A DNA stretch of 64,000 nucleotides from Axinella damicornis (GCA_963931865.1 OZ007507.1:7189148-7253147); one strand, 5' to 3'. Shown: positions 20,528 to 31,855, numbered from the stretch's first letter. Notes: generated by a model not told the origin, from the sequence alone. Numbers and translations: made by a program.

Positions 20528-21179
20528 ACTGAAGCTTTTACAATGTGACTTGCCCCAATCAGACAACCTTGTGGTCAGGTCACAAACAGCTTAATTACCA
20601 TTTCTCATTGATAGGCTGGTGACTATTATTCTCGCTGGAACAATACGCAGTACTGAAAAATTCTGGAAGTTTACAAAGTGAGCCATGTGCTAATATGAAA
20701 TTGTTGGAAACTTCCATACTGTTACAGTTCAATTGAAGTTTACCCTTCAACTCCAGTTAAATTCAAATGGATTATTGTGTAGGATTTGTTACATACATGA
20801 CTAACATGTTTCATGTATATTTCTGGCGTGTAATCTCACATGAAGTTTGCTTTGATTGTATATAGCCTTTCAGTGTAACTAAACTTATAGAATATTCGGC
20901 CCAATTTTCGGAATAATAGGCTCTAGCCTACTCATCGGCTATCTTAGGAAGTACTTATAGTCATCCCAGAGAAAACTGGACTCATTATGCACCTCTCTTA
21001 CCCCGCTGTCCTTCAGTATTGACATGAGCAGTACGTGGCACCCTCTCTTCGACGGGTCTACAGTGACACCCTTGCATCAGACATCGTCACATGCAGGGTC
21101 TACAGGGGTATCATAATAATGTTCCCTGGACAGAGTTTACAAGGATATGCTATGCATTTGTAGACCCTACCCTAGCTCA
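20528..21179. other. No recognisable gene
   Basis: This AT-richer stretch holds no long frame or terminal repeat that I can see. The words AGGGTCTACA and GACACCC near 21050-21100 echo those at 12770 and 22500. Confidence 0.35.
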
Positions 21180-21450
21180 AAGGGAGGTCAGGCCAATAAG
21201 CACCACAGTCACAGCTGCGACCGCGCTCGGTCAACCCCTATACTAAGGAAGTGGTGGAGTCGCTACGCATTCTTCCGTATACTATCGCAAAATCAACGGT
21301 CGAAGCAAGACAATCAGCGCAGTCAACAGTCAAAGCCTCGAAAATCAGCACAGTCAACGGTCAAGCAGTGCAAAAGAGCGGTCAAAGTTTTGACCCGCGG
21401 TCGCAGCTGTACATGTGACTGCGGAGTCTATATAGGCGTGACCTCCCCTT
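21180..21450. repeat. Diverged MITE of the AGAGCTGCGAC family
   Basis: CACAGCTGCGACCGCG on the left and CGCGGTCGCAGCTGT on the right are inverted, and GTCAACGGTCAA-type words repeat between them. It resembles 6127-6395 in end structure. Confidence 0.5.
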
Positions 21451-21532
21451 GCTAGCTGGACTGTGTCTACAGGTACTGCAAGGGGATGACACCTTTCAAA
21501 TATTTTAGACCTTGGTTGAAGCTTCGACTATA

Positions 21533-22077
21533 CGAGGGGCAACCGCACTCCTGGTAGCAGCTGTTGCAACCAGTTGCAACATGGTGGAAGCGCAAGCTAG
21601 GTATCGCAACTCATTCCAATTAACACACATGCCACATGGCAACTACGCCCAGTCGATTGCTAGCAATGGCAGCCAAAGGGAAGACAAGAAATTGTTAAAG
21701 TCCTCACAACTGGGCCAGCACTGTGAATTTCAGCATGTAAGCATCAGTGAACAACAGCGATCATGGGCGTGTGGTCAGAATCTATGTGTGCCTTTCCTAA
21801 GAACGGTACTGCCGCCGGAAGTTGGAGAGAGAGCTCAAGCAATGGCGGCCAACGTCGGCCAACGGCAAGACAAAAGTCCAACAATTGACAATCAAGACAA
21901 AAGCGTTCATAACTCCACCACCAAGGTGAGCTTCAGCACCAACTTTTTACGTTCAAGTCAGTGCATGATAGCGATCACAGCAGTGCAGTCGGAATCTCGG
22001 TAGGCCAATCCTAAGTACTCAAACAGTTATATTATCTACGCGGCACAATTTTTCCCCTACCAGCAGTGCAATTATGG
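21533..22077. mobile_element. Dispersed repeat family C, complete-looking copy
   Basis: It starts CGAGGGGCAACCGCACTCC and ends TTACGCGGCACAATTTTTCC followed by CCTACCAGCAGTGC. The word CACTCCTGGTAG (or variants) occurs at both ends in inverse orientation. Related copies: 25653-26178, 52721-53320 and 58204-58721. A 163-codon frame (21512-22003) has no known motif and is not conserved in the other copies. Confidence 0.6.
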
Positions 22078-22211
22078 CGTTAACCCCTCTCCACCCGGCC
22101 GGTCATGCATACACGTGCTTCGTTGGCCAGGTGGAGTCCAGTGATTGTCAATGATATGGCCTGCTCAATTATATAATCCAAAAAGACCAGTCAAAAGGCA
22201 TTAGCACCATT

Positions 22212-22410
22212 TTGGCAGTTGCATCTACAATCAAGGCGTCTTTCGATAGTGGTGGTCACTCCAATATAAGTGCCGTACTAAGATTTGTGACCAGGTCACA
22301 GTCCGTGACCATCCATATACATGCACGGTCAGAATCACCGGCCGGTTGCAGCTCTAAGTTGGAGTTACCACCCATAGGTACAGATCACATGGTCGGAGTT
22401 GATGGGGGGC
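22212..22410. repeat. Diverged AGAGCTGCGAC-family MITE
   Basis: GTGGTCACTCCAATATAAGTG on the left and GTTGCAGCTCTAAGTTGGAG with TTACCACCC on the right resemble the two ends of 6127-6395. No coding capacity. Confidence 0.4.
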
Positions 22411-22949
22411 AGGTTGGTCTTTTGAGGTGTGGGTTTGCATGTATGGGGGGGGGATGGGGGCGTGATAGGTATGTGGAGGGAGAATGGTGTATACATAACC
22501 TGTAGACCCTGTCCGTGGAAGGGTGCAGACATGTGTAGACCCTAGTCCCAGGCTTCTTTCACATAAACTAATGATGGCGACGGATAACAGACTCCCGGTT
22601 AAGACGGAGATTCCACAACATAGCAATAACGGTAGACACGTCTTTCCTCAAAGAGTCCAACAAGCAAGCCTCATTATGGACCACCCACTCAAGTTGAAAA
22701 TAAATTGCCCACCCGGCTCTAACCCAAACAAGTCCAAGCTGTTTTCACCCTTCAAGTGAACCTACCCACCTCCCCCTTGTACCACCTTTCACTCAGAACC
22801 TATCTCCTAACAACATTGCTGGATGCGACATCATGAATTCTCATGACACCTCAGGTTTTGTGGATTGTAAAATGGTTACACAAAAGGCTCAGGTACGTAC
22901 ATGCAATATTAACTTGGAGTAGCACTCCAACAAGACATGCACTTACTTT

Positions 22950-23235
22950 CGAGTGTGCTTCATTTGCTTTTCAACTCCATAGGATCAACACAACGTCAAG
23001 TATCTGATATTAGTAGCGAGATGTACTTCGGAACATTGAATAGCAGGTGTGCTTCATTCCCTATTCCATTCCATAGGATCAATAAGGCCAAGTCTTTAAA
23101 CAACGAGATGTACTTCCGGAACAACATTCATTGAATAGCAGGTGTGCTTCATTCGCTATTACTCTCCATAGGATCAATACGGCCGAGTCTTTGATCTTTG
23201 AAGAAGATTTCGGAACTTGAGAAAGAGTAGCTTGG
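22950..23235. repeat. Three tandem units of 94-95 bp
   Basis: GTGTGCTTCATT begins units at 22953, 23047 and 23142. Each continues with CTCCATAGGATCAA and GAGATGTACTTC. Indels between units break every frame. Confidence 0.8.
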
Positions 23236-23627
23236 GACCACCTGTACCTACACTGTAACAGCAAATATGCACTTGTAAGTGAGCTGCACTTAATAACACA
23301 TAACTACGGATGGAAAACAAACCACAATTCACAAAATGAGGGACCGATATCAAGATCACACCATTGATGAAACACATACAGGGAGGAAGGGTATAGACAG
23401 TTCCCATGGAATGCTACGTATTATGCATACAATGTGTTTGGGTAAATAGCGATCAGTGGGGATACCTATAAATCGATCGACCCGCTTGTTGCTCCATTCA
23501 ACATGTCAAACAATATTTTCCATATCATAGCAACCACAAAGTCAGGAGAGAAATTGGGGGATTGATTAAGTGCACCAGGGTCTGGATTTGAATCTCAAGG
23601 TGGGTGGGGGCCGAATGACAGCAATGG

Positions 23628-24113
23628 TCAACATAGTAAGTTCTAAAGTGCAAATGTACAGGGAAAGCCTGGGAACGAGGCTAGTCCTAACACAGTTGTG
23701 ACACCATATGCAGAACCTCTAGGTACAAAATTGAGAGCTGAGACTGGGGTCGCAACCTGTGGCAATCCAAAAACTGTCTGAGCCAGTATGACCGCGACCA
23801 ACCACAGCAGGTGACCATTCTTGCAGGCAAGACATTCAATCGCGCGGAGGGAGGGGGAAAGAACGTCTGGTCAACATAGTAAGATCTAAAGCGCAAATGT
23901 ACAGGGAAAGCCTGGGAACGAGGCTAGTCCTAACACAGTTGTGACACCATATGCAGAACCTTAGGTACAAAATTGAGAGCTGAGACTGGGGTCGCAACCT
24001 GTGGCAATCCAAAAACTGTCTGAGACAGCATGACCGCGATCACAGCAGGTGACTATTCTTGCAGGCAAAACATTCAATCGTGCGGAGGGAAGGGGAAAGA
24101 ACGTCTGGTCACT
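23628..24113. repeat. 243-bp tandem duplication with a MITE end inside
   Basis: ACATAGTAAG recurs at 23631 and 23874, and nearly every base between is repeated, including AAAGCCTGGGAACGAGGCTA and GGAAAGAACGTCTGGTCA. The first unit keeps a few words lost from the second, so the duplication is not recent. Confidence 0.85.
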
Positions 24114-24439
24114 ATAGACAGGTTTCCGTTGCACTGACGAATTTAAAATGTGACGTCATATAAAATGTCACAAGGAAGTAACACAACTGCAGAGTCTGAA
24201 CTGCTGTACTACGACATCGGTAATCCACAAGTCAGGCGTTGCATGTTGGTTGTGCTGATCGCTTGCAACTATAACGGATATTAAGTTCAAATTCCGTTTT
24301 TTTTTCTATGACAAAGCTACAAATAAAATGTACAAGGACGTGCGAATAGCAGATATGACTGCTAACGCGGAACACACACCCTGAACTATGATATCTTAGA
24401 CCTACAATAGGAGTCACGGAAAACGGAGCTCTCATAGCA

Positions 24440-24750
24440 CATTTGACATCGCAATCTGAGATAGCTCTAGGGGTAGTCGCTCCAATATGTGCCGTACTTA
24501 GAGCCGCGACCGGGGTCACAATCTGTGACCATCCAAAAGCTGCCAATGACCGCGTGACAGCGCTGCTAAACTGCCGGTGACCCTGTGACTGTCGCAAAAA
24601 TCCACCGTGACTGTCGCAAAAATCCACCGTGACTGCGTGACTTTTTGGTAGTATACGGAGTAATACGGTAAGCCACACCTACATCCACCGTACACGGGGT
24701 TGCAGCTCTAAGTACGGTGCTTATTGACATGACCACCCCTTGTAGCTTGA
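24440..24750. repeat. Diverged AGAGCTGCGAC-family MITE
   Basis: TTAGAGCCGCGACC on the left and GGTTGCAGCTCTAAGTACGG on the right are inverted. Between them GTGACTGTCGCAAAAATCCACC is directly repeated. It ends GACCACCCCTTG as at 6127-6395. Confidence 0.5.
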
Positions 24751-25401
24751 GGGCCATCAGAAGGGTCAGATTTCTGAGCCATCCAATTCAGAGACTGTCA
24801 CTGGACGGATGTGAGGAGGTACCTTAGCTTCCAGCATGGTGGTAGGGATGCTCCACCCTTCTTGCACTTGCGTCTTAGTCTCGCGGGCCAGCCTCTCGCC
24901 ACACCCACTACGGGGAGGGGAGTGCGTATTCATAAGGGGGAGGGTGCAAATGACGTCTTCGTAGTCACATGGTCGAGGGTGTGACGCTACCTATTTTGCT
25001 ACACTGGTCCTCGATCCGCGAGATGAGGGGCAATACAACCACAATTGCACTGCCACCAGCAACAGACTTACCGGACATCCTTTATTCAAAACAAACGGAA
25101 GAGTCTGGTAGCATACTGACCCAACCCCGTCAGTGCGACGATAGCCACACGAAAACATCCCATCGTTCAGTCGCAGGTTGCTGTTCTAGCTCAATTCAGG
25201 AGCGCCTTGCCGCCTGAGGACATAGGAGAGCACGATCGAGAGAGTAGTCAGAATCTGCCAAAGTTCGTGACTGAGATGCAATCATTTTAATCGCACTACG
25301 TTTTCCACCTGGGTAGGTCTTCCTCAAGGTGTACAACACTATACAATCATGCGTACTATTTACAAGTAACTTCACTCGCTCAGCGAGTACTTAGTAGTGG
25401 T

Positions 25402-25632
25402 GTGCGTTACAAGTCAACAGCTATGCACTACCGACCTCGTAGTCGAGCCAAGCAAGCCAGTGGCATCCTCCCCCATACTATTGCTCATAGTATAACAACA
25501 AGAGGGCTGTATTTACCCACTGGTCAGGAAGTACAAGATCTTAAATTGCTGGTTGAGTCACAAGTACGCTGTGTTACTAACAACAGGGAGCAAGTTCTGT
25601 CACATGATCAAAGGGTAGAGTTTCCATCATAG
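25402..25632 (+). CDS. Short frame kept in both copies, unrecognised
   Basis: The 76-codon frame contains GLYLPTGQEVQDLKLLVESQ and is open in C3 too (57952-58182) with a handful of substitutions. Pieces recur at 47340-47420 and 51785-51830. That pattern points to a repeat-borne frame, possibly a fragment of a transposon protein. No known motif and no clear start context. Confidence 0.2.
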   Translation: MRYKSTAMHYRPRSRAKQASGILPHTIAHSITTRGLYLPTGQEVQDLKLLVESQVRCVTNNREQVLSHDQRVEFPS

Positions 25633-25652
25633 AAATACAAAATGGTTGATCT

Positions 25653-26178
25653 TTATTACACTCCTGGTAGGGGAAAAATTGTGCCGCGTAATTAATTAAT
25701 TAATCAATCCACATAAATAATTTAATAATCAAACCTCACAGCATGCAGGAAAGGTCTACAGAGATTCTAACTACATCATCTTGATCGCTATCATGCAGTG
25801 ACACAAACACACAATGATTGTGGTGAAACTCACCTTGGTGATGAAGATACAAGCGCTATTGTCGTTCCGTCGGCCGCCATTGCTCGATCGTTCTCTTCGA
25901 CATTAGTTGTCAGTACAGTCATACGAAGGTCCCACAAGATTCCGACCACACAGCCATAATCGCTGTTGTTCACTAACGGTTACATACCAAAATTCACCGT
26001 GCTGGCAAGGTTGTAAGTGCTGTTATAATTTCGTGTCTTGCCTTTGGTCGCCATTGCTAGCGTTCAACTGAGCGTGGTTGTCACGTGGCATGTGCGTTAA
26101 TTGGAATGAATTGCAGTAATTAGTACGGTGAGGCAACCGCGGAGTTGCAACGGCTACCAGGAGTGCGGTTGCCCCTCG
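25653..26178. mobile_element. Dispersed repeat family C, reverse copy in C2
   Basis: It runs from TTACACTCCTGGTAGGGG to GCGGTTGCCCCTCG, the reverse of 21533-22077. The ATTAATTAATTAATCAAT tract near the left end is shorter in C3. Confidence 0.6.
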
Positions 26179-26862
26179 TCACTGGTTGGGAAATAAAAAA
26201 CTTTCCAATAAATATACAACTTCTGAGCACAGTGGAGGACATGGGGAGATTCTGACTACACCATTGTCATTGTAATTTCTGACTGCCCCAAACGTATAAT
26301 ATTTGTGCTGTAACTCAACTTTGTGGTGGAGTTATGAGCGCTTTTGTCTTTTCGGGCGACCACTTTTGGCCTCCTTGTGCGGGTTGATCTTTTTTTCGTT
26401 CCGGATCTGCCGGGAATGAGACAGCCACGTGTCCACTAATTGAGACGATCCGTACGTAGAGCTAGAGCTTGTCGCACCTATGCCCGACCGGCAACCTTGG
26501 AGCGTACTGGTGGATGCAATCAGAGTCTGATCAGGGTGAAAGCAATACCGGAGTACAATTCTGAAGGGTGAGCTTGCCCAGCCAGAATGCACCGGCTGCC
26601 AGGAGTGTGGAGGCTATTTTCGAACGGTTCTACAACAGTTCTGACTATACCATCCGATGATCGCGATCGCTACCACGTACTGACCAATTTTAGTACTGAA
26701 CTCACCTTGGTGGTGGAGATACAAGCGCTTTTGTCTTCCCGTTAGCTGCCGAGCGCTCTCACCAACTTGCCGTTCACATTAGATATAGCTACAGCTCTAA
26801 TCAAATACCCACAAAAGGTTCGGATTGACCACACAGTTGTGATCACTGTCGTTCACCGATGA

Positions 26863-27450
26863 TTATGTTCTGAAACTCACGATGTGAGCGCTGTTGGTCT
26901 CGCCATTGATTGCTAGCTGACTCGTTATTAGCCCTTTAAGACCTAGCGTTGCATATCTGCAACGTGAGACTTTCAGCTTCATGATGTCACATCCGGCAAT
27001 GTCCTTGAGAGATAGGCTCTGCGCCAGCAGAAAGGGCGGGGCAGGGGGAGGTGGGTGGGTGCACCCGAAGGGTGCAAACAGCATGGCCGCGTTTGGGCTC
27101 AGCTTTGAACGGCCCTTGGTTGGAGCCGGGTAGGCCATTTCTCGGGTTTTAAGCATAAATGGACTTAGAAAGTAGCTGTCTTGCCTTGTAGGCCCTCCAT
27201 TTCCAGTGTTCATGGTCAGTTTTTTAGCTACGGCAGGTTGGCCACTTCTCGGGAGGCTTGATTGCAAGTTCACGTTTGGGCTCAGCTTTGAACGGCCCTT
27301 GGTTGGAGCCGGGTAGGCCATTTCTCGGGTTTTAAGCATAAATGGACTTAGAAAGTAGCTGTCTTGCCTTGTAGGCCCTCCATTTCCAGTGTTCATGGTC
27401 AGTTTTTTAGCTACGGCAGGTTGGCCACTTCTCGGGAGGCTTGATTGCAA
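26863..27450 (-). CDS. Family P open frame, duplicated N-terminal half
   Basis: The 195-codon minus-strand frame carries the family segment twice (SSLPRSGQPAVAKK, NGGPTRQDSYF, KTREMAYPAPTKGRSKLSP), then once THPPPPAPPFLLAQ. It is the counterpart of 15314-15613. The ends extend beyond the element's own conserved part into its left end and flank, so the C-terminus is not meaningful. Function unknown. Confidence 0.25.
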   Translation of the reverse strand: MQSSLPRSGQPAVAKKLTMNTGNGGPTRQDSYFLSPFMLKTREMAYPAPTKGRSKLSPNVNLQSSLPRSGQPAVAKKLTMNTGNGGPTRQDSYFLSPFMLKTREMAYPAPTKGRSKLSPNAAMLFAPFGCTHPPPPAPPFLLAQSLSLKDIAGCDIMKLKVSRCRYATLGLKGLITSQLAINGETNSAHIVSFRT

Positions 27451-27618
27451 GTTCGTTAGTTGGTGGGTGTGGTTAAGTCACGTATATGCTTAGTGTAGCT
27501 GAAATTACCTGTGTGAGCAGTTTCGAGCCCAGCAACGCCAGGGAACAGAAATTAGGGTATGTTTAAGTGTTCTATAGACTGAAAATGACCTAGAGAAATA
27601 AATTTAGGCCCTAAAGAG
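26932..27618 (-). mobile_element. TTAA-flanked family P element, full-length copy
   Basis: Outer ends read GCCCTTTAAGACC on the left and GGCCCTAAAGAG on the right, imperfectly inverted, with TTAG at 26928-26931 and TTAA at 27619-27622. C1 and C3 have the single site TTGA in the same place (GTTATTGACTGAG), so this is a clean insertion. A TTAA target and inverted ends recall piggyBac-type MITEs, though the ends do not match the canonical CCY start. It contains a 183-bp tandem duplication. Confidence 0.75.
27091..27454. repeat. 183-bp tandem duplication inside the family P element
   Basis: GTTTGGGCTCAGCTTTGAAC recurs at 27091 and 27274, and the two units look identical. The length is a multiple of three, so the minus-strand frame reads through both units as a repeated peptide. 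Confidence 0.9.
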
Positions 27619-30025
27619 TTAACTGAGCATGAATGGTCGTCATATGACATGCGTTAATTGGGACGAGCTGCTTGCACTACCAGTAGTGCAGTTGCCTCCC
27701 GAAACAAAAGTAAATGACTGTGGTAACATGGCAATGATGGCACCAGTTGGTCTGATGTGAAAGTTCATTGCTTGTATACTATGTCTTAAGTTTAGGCAAA
27801 CTGGGGGCATAACCTTAAGTTGTGCCTGCAAGAAGGATCAGTAAACTACTGCCTTGAATAGCGCAACAAACTACATCTTGTGGGTTTTCAATAAGCATCC
27901 TATCCTGTGCTCAGCATGATAATGTCCGGGACCAAGTGCATTGCATGCTGGACTCACACTTGCTTGAAGTGGGAGTAGTTGTTGTTGTAGTTTGCAAATG
28001 CTGGTGGTGGGAATGGCCAGGGAACAAGGCTATAGAAATACCTCCTTCATTACACCCTGGAGTAGTCTATCGAGCTAAGTAGAAGCGAGAAGGCCTGGGT
28101 ATGATACTAATCATTACTGTGTGCTTCACGATTCCCAGAGTGGGAATATGACTGAACAGCAGGCCACACACACACCATTAGTGTATGTAGAAGTTTAATA
28201 ATGTCCTTTGATATGATTTGAGCAGGCACTTTTCCATATAATTCCCTGTTAAACGCTTCAGCTGCCGCTCTCAGCCACCACCTCAACTCGGAATAGACAT
28301 TCATTACACGGCATATTTATCCCCTACCAGTAGTGTAATATCACACAAACAGACTCCTGGTATCCTCAAATTCACAAAAATGTACCTTACCAAAACTTAG
28401 TCCTCAACTACTATTTTCTATATGTATGAAAATACTGCTACCAAATTGGCATTGCTCAATGAGATACATAGTGTCAAACTAGTTAGGCCTTCACAAAGCT
28501 CTATCCGCATGGTGGTAATAACTTGCACAAGCCGCGTGACTTCACTGGCGCCGGCGCCATGCATGCTGCGCTGGCCAATTAGGTACCACGTGCCAGCGCG
28601 GACTTTACCGCGAAATAAATGTAATATTAACAGAGACCGCGTACTTCGCGCGAAGTGCAAGAAATGAATTATGAGACCACAGGAAATTGGGAAACACATT
28701 CACGAGACTTGCACGGCTTTACATTAGCTTCCAAGAATTTTCACACCCACTTGAGTCCGTACTAGTGCAAATCTCAAAACAAGTTGAGGGCAAATAACAT
28801 CAAAAGTCAACACAAGTTTCAGTGAAACCAAACAGCTCCCATGCCCAAAAGCTCTATTTTGAGGCCCTCGATAGTTAAAAGGTTGGCCAAGCCCCTTCCA
28901 CCAAAGGGTTGTTCACGCCAATCAGCACCATACTTAGAGCTGCGACAGGCGATCATGATCCCGTATACAGTGGATGTAAGTGTGGCTTACCGTATTATTC
29001 CATAAACTAACACACAGTCACGGTGGATTTTTTCAATGGTCACAGGGTCACTGGCAGTTTAGCAGCGTGGTCACACGGTCACAGGCAGTTTTCGGATGGT
29101 CCAGGGTCGCAGCTCAAAGAACGGTGCATACTGGAGTGACCACCCCTTGCCACACTCTCGCCCAATCCCTTGATTCCCACAAAAAGTAGTTCACAAATGC
29201 ATCATGTAGTGACTTCAACTAGGGCTGAGCAATAATATTGTTGTAAAAAACGTGCCAGGTAGGAGGGGCGCAATATGCCGATTGATTTTTGCAAATCGTC
29301 TCCTGAAGCTCACTTGAGACCTGGCTCTCTCCCTGCAAACAGCCTGGACTGGTTGTTCAAAGCATAATTGCAAACGAATTTTCATATCGGATCCGGTGTG
29401 CAAATCATATCCACAAATTTCTTTTCTCTTTTTTGAGATGGCAGAAAGCTCTTACCACTTGGCGGTTCCACAAGTATGGCACTATACTAGCAGGTACTGT
29501 TACTGTATGATCTATTAGCAACAGCTTCACAACAGGCTATATGAGTCACAGCAATGTGATTACTGCAAGCAAGTAAACTTCCCCAAGATGACCCACGATA
29601 ACATTGCGAGTAACAATGATCTTACACTATATCTACACGAATCACTCTGCAAACCAGCCTTTTGCCTTTACCAACCAGTACTGGTAATGCAAATAATTAT
29701 GTGTTGTGCTTCATGATTTCACATCCAGCAAAGTCAATGTGAGCAGAAGGGTCAGACCGGGAGAGGTAGGTGGATGGGTGCACCTGATGGGTGAACACAG
29801 CATGCCTGTCTCTCGGTTTGGTGGGCTATTTCACTTGTCTTAAGCGTAAATGTGCCCAGAAATCAGTCCTCTCCCCTTGTACATGTACAGCCAGTGTTCA
29901 AATAATTTTTCCGCTAGGGGGAGTTAGTAATGCCTGAGCATCTTGAACGAATATTCATTAATGAGTGGGTGTACGGTCTGGTGTTCAGTTTGGAGGATAC
30001 AAACTCAACAAACTTTGAAACCAAA

Positions 30026-30328
30026 ATTCCTGTATGTGCACAGTCAGCATAACTGCATAAGCAATTACATTCCTTACTTTGCTGCATTCGAAATCACGCG
30101 GAAGGTAGCTGTTGGTGATGGCAAAGTAGAAAGGCCTTGCCAAGGAGCGGCCAGAGGTGAGATTGAAGGGTTTTATCAAACGGCTACATGTTTCAAGGGT
30201 ATAAAATGTAATTACTATGCAATAATTAATTGGCAATGGACGAACATGATTTGCCTACCCGAAATGAGCTCAGCACATATGGGAATTTGCCAAGTGTTAC
30301 CAGGCGTGTGGGCCTGGGAACGAGGCTA
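30026..30328. mobile_element. Family A MITE, left end deleted, in C2
   Basis: The sequence joins the family interior (TTCCTGTATGTGCACAGTCA) directly to CAACAAACTTTGAAACCAAA. Comparison with 7229-8001 in C1 shows one deletion of about 760 bp that took the 121-bp repeats, the following 450 bp and the MITE's left end. The right end GGGCCTGGGAACGAGGCTA is intact. Confidence 0.75.
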
Positions 30329-30496
30329 TGGCAAAGATGCAGGAAATGAATTATAAGACCACTCCACAAGGAACTCATTCAAGCATGAGACTTGCATGGC
30401 TTTTGATTAGCTTTCAAGAAATTTCACACCCACTTGAGTCCACTGTAATTGCACAAAGATTTGTACTAGTGCAAATCTCAAAACCAAGTCATTCAA

Positions 30497-30570
30497 GGGT
30501 CGGTGCATAAGCTGGACTCTGGACTGTGGACTGGACCATGGACTGGACTATGGACTGGAATATGGACTGC
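30497..30570 (+). repeat. Left TIR of the foldback-like element
   Basis: Seventy-four bases: GGGTCGGTGCATAAGCTGG, then GGACTCTGGACTGT, then 12-bp units GGACTGGACCAT, GGACTGGACTAT and GGACTGGAATAT. The right arm differs mainly by two extra units, as expected from slippage or unequal exchange. Confidence 0.88.
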
Positions 30571-30595
30571 TTCATGGACTCGTTCTATTGGTGGA

Positions 30596-31240
30596 ATGCA
30601 CCGCTCCCAGAGTGCTGGCTCTCCCTCGCTCCCAACAGTCTCATCTGGTGCTCCTGGCGGAATGCACCGCTCCCAGAGTGATGGCTCTCCCTCGCTCCCA
30701 ACAGTCGCATCTGGTGCTCCTGGCGGAATGTATGCTTCTCACGTAAACATTCAGGCTTATGGTCGTAGCAGCAGCAATTTCCAGTGTGTTAGCTCTTTCT
30801 TACCCCCACCAGTCACTTCTGTTGCCCCTGGCAGAATCTACACTTCTCCCTTGAACATTCAGCCGCAAGTCCTGTCACCTTCTAGTACATCGGTTCCTAA
30901 CACCAACCCTTTCTACGTTAGGTTTATAGAAGGTAATATTTGCAAATGTCAAGGATGTAAAGGTTTCCTGAGAGATTCCAATGGGGGCATTCCAGCCCCA
31001 CCCTTTGATGTATGCACTGCACGTGCAGAACGTCGCACGTTCAGGGACGCTGCTGGGTTTCTTCGGATCCCTCAACGGGAACAACCTGCCCACTATCATC
31101 TCAATCTGTCGTGCATTCGAGCTGTCTCACCAGGCTTTGTTCCTGCCAGTCTCGTTGTTCCTGATGACATCAGACAGACATTGAATACCGTCCACACTGA
31201 GTACCTTCGCCTTGTTTTTGGGGTGACACTACATCACTAA
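30596..31240 (+). CDS. Passenger protein of the foldback-like element, with a Cys-rich domain, unrecognised
   Basis: The first ATG gives 214 residues; the same frame is open upstream through the left TIR but lacks an ATG. Residues 1-110 are Ser/Pro/Gly-rich with a repeated GGMHRSQS..GSPSLPTV motif. Residues 110-205 form a compact domain: NPFYVRFIEGNICKCQGCKG (a CxCxxC cluster), PPFDVCTARAERRTFRD, AHYHLNLSCIRAVSPGFVP, then an acidic-basic end (IRQTLNTVHTEYLRLVFG). The Cys/His pattern (CxCxxC, C, HxH, C) suggests zinc binding. From memory, similar domains recur in uncharacterised invertebrate predicted proteins, but I cannot name the family. It could be a DNA-binding accessory protein, or the last exon of a longer transposase. 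Confidence 0.6.
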   Translation: MHRSQSAGSPSLPTVSSGAPGGMHRSQSDGSPSLPTVASGAPGGMYASHVNIQAYGRSSSNFQCVSSFLPPPVTSVAPGRIYTSPLNIQPQVLSPSSTSVPNTNPFYVRFIEGNICKCQGCKGFLRDSNGGIPAPPFDVCTARAERRTFRDAAGFLRIPQREQPAHYHLNLSCIRAVSPGFVPASLVVPDDIRQTLNTVHTEYLRLVFGVTLHH

Positions 31241-31855
31241 GTTATCTACCACCTTTTGCACATGTGGCTATTTGTGCTTGAAAGACCTGTGTAAGTTTGC
31301 ACCAGGCATGATTGTCCAGTGACTTTCTGTCGATCACTTTTTTGTACATTTTTGCCCACACAGAGGCTCTGTGAACTGTTCATATTTGTGATTTTGTGCC
31401 GTTTGTACCTACCGGGCACAATTGTCCACTGGATTGTCATTTTCGTACATGTGTAGAGGTTCTGTGAACTTAGTACCATTATGTTGATGTACTTTGTACT
31501 CGGGACCAGTGTCCACATTCTGTAACATTTCTGCTTGTAAATGGTGAGACTCTGAACTGTCATTCCGTGTGGTTTGTAGCAGCTCCAGTTGCCCCACTTT
31601 ATAATTCACTTCATTTTCTTGTTCTTTACTGCAAACTTGTCAGGGTGTCATGTGAGAACAAAAGGTTGAACACCCACACCACTCGTTTAAGCAGCGCTAC
31701 TACCGATACAGTCTGGGGACGAGACTAAGCTGGCAGTAGCCTCGTTCCCAGACGTACTAAGCACGAGGCTATAGCAGCTGATCGCACGCGCTGGCAGCTA
31801 TAGTCTCACGAGAATTGGAGAGTGCATTCTGGCCGGCTCTAGCTCTGGGTCATCC
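31241..31855. other. Non-coding interior of the foldback-like element
   Basis: After the passenger stop there is a T-rich stretch with directly repeated words (GTGAACTG, GTTTGTAC, TTGTCCA) consistent with a 3' untranslated region. At 31730-31770 is a mini TAGCCTCGTTCCCAGAC..CACGAGGCTA hairpin of the family A type. No gene seen. Confidence 0.4.

Larger units (their letters stand above)
24925..26468 (+). repeat. Upstream extension of the duplication shared by C2 and C3
   Basis: From GTATTCATAAGGGGGAGGG this segment is collinear with 57471-59631, apart from a 633-bp insert in the latter. C1 does not have it. It contains a family C repeat at 25653-26178 and a short shared frame at 25402-25632. 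Confidence 0.85.

Noticed and set aside
21512..22003. 163-codon plus-strand frame
   Set aside because: It lies within dispersed repeat family C, has no known motif, and the equivalent copies at 25653, 52721 and 58204 do not keep it open.
22523..22759. Frame starting ATGATGGCGACGG as a possible first exon
   Set aside because: An internal stretch looks protein-like, but no donor site, motif or conserved copy supports it, and its end runs into repeat DNA.
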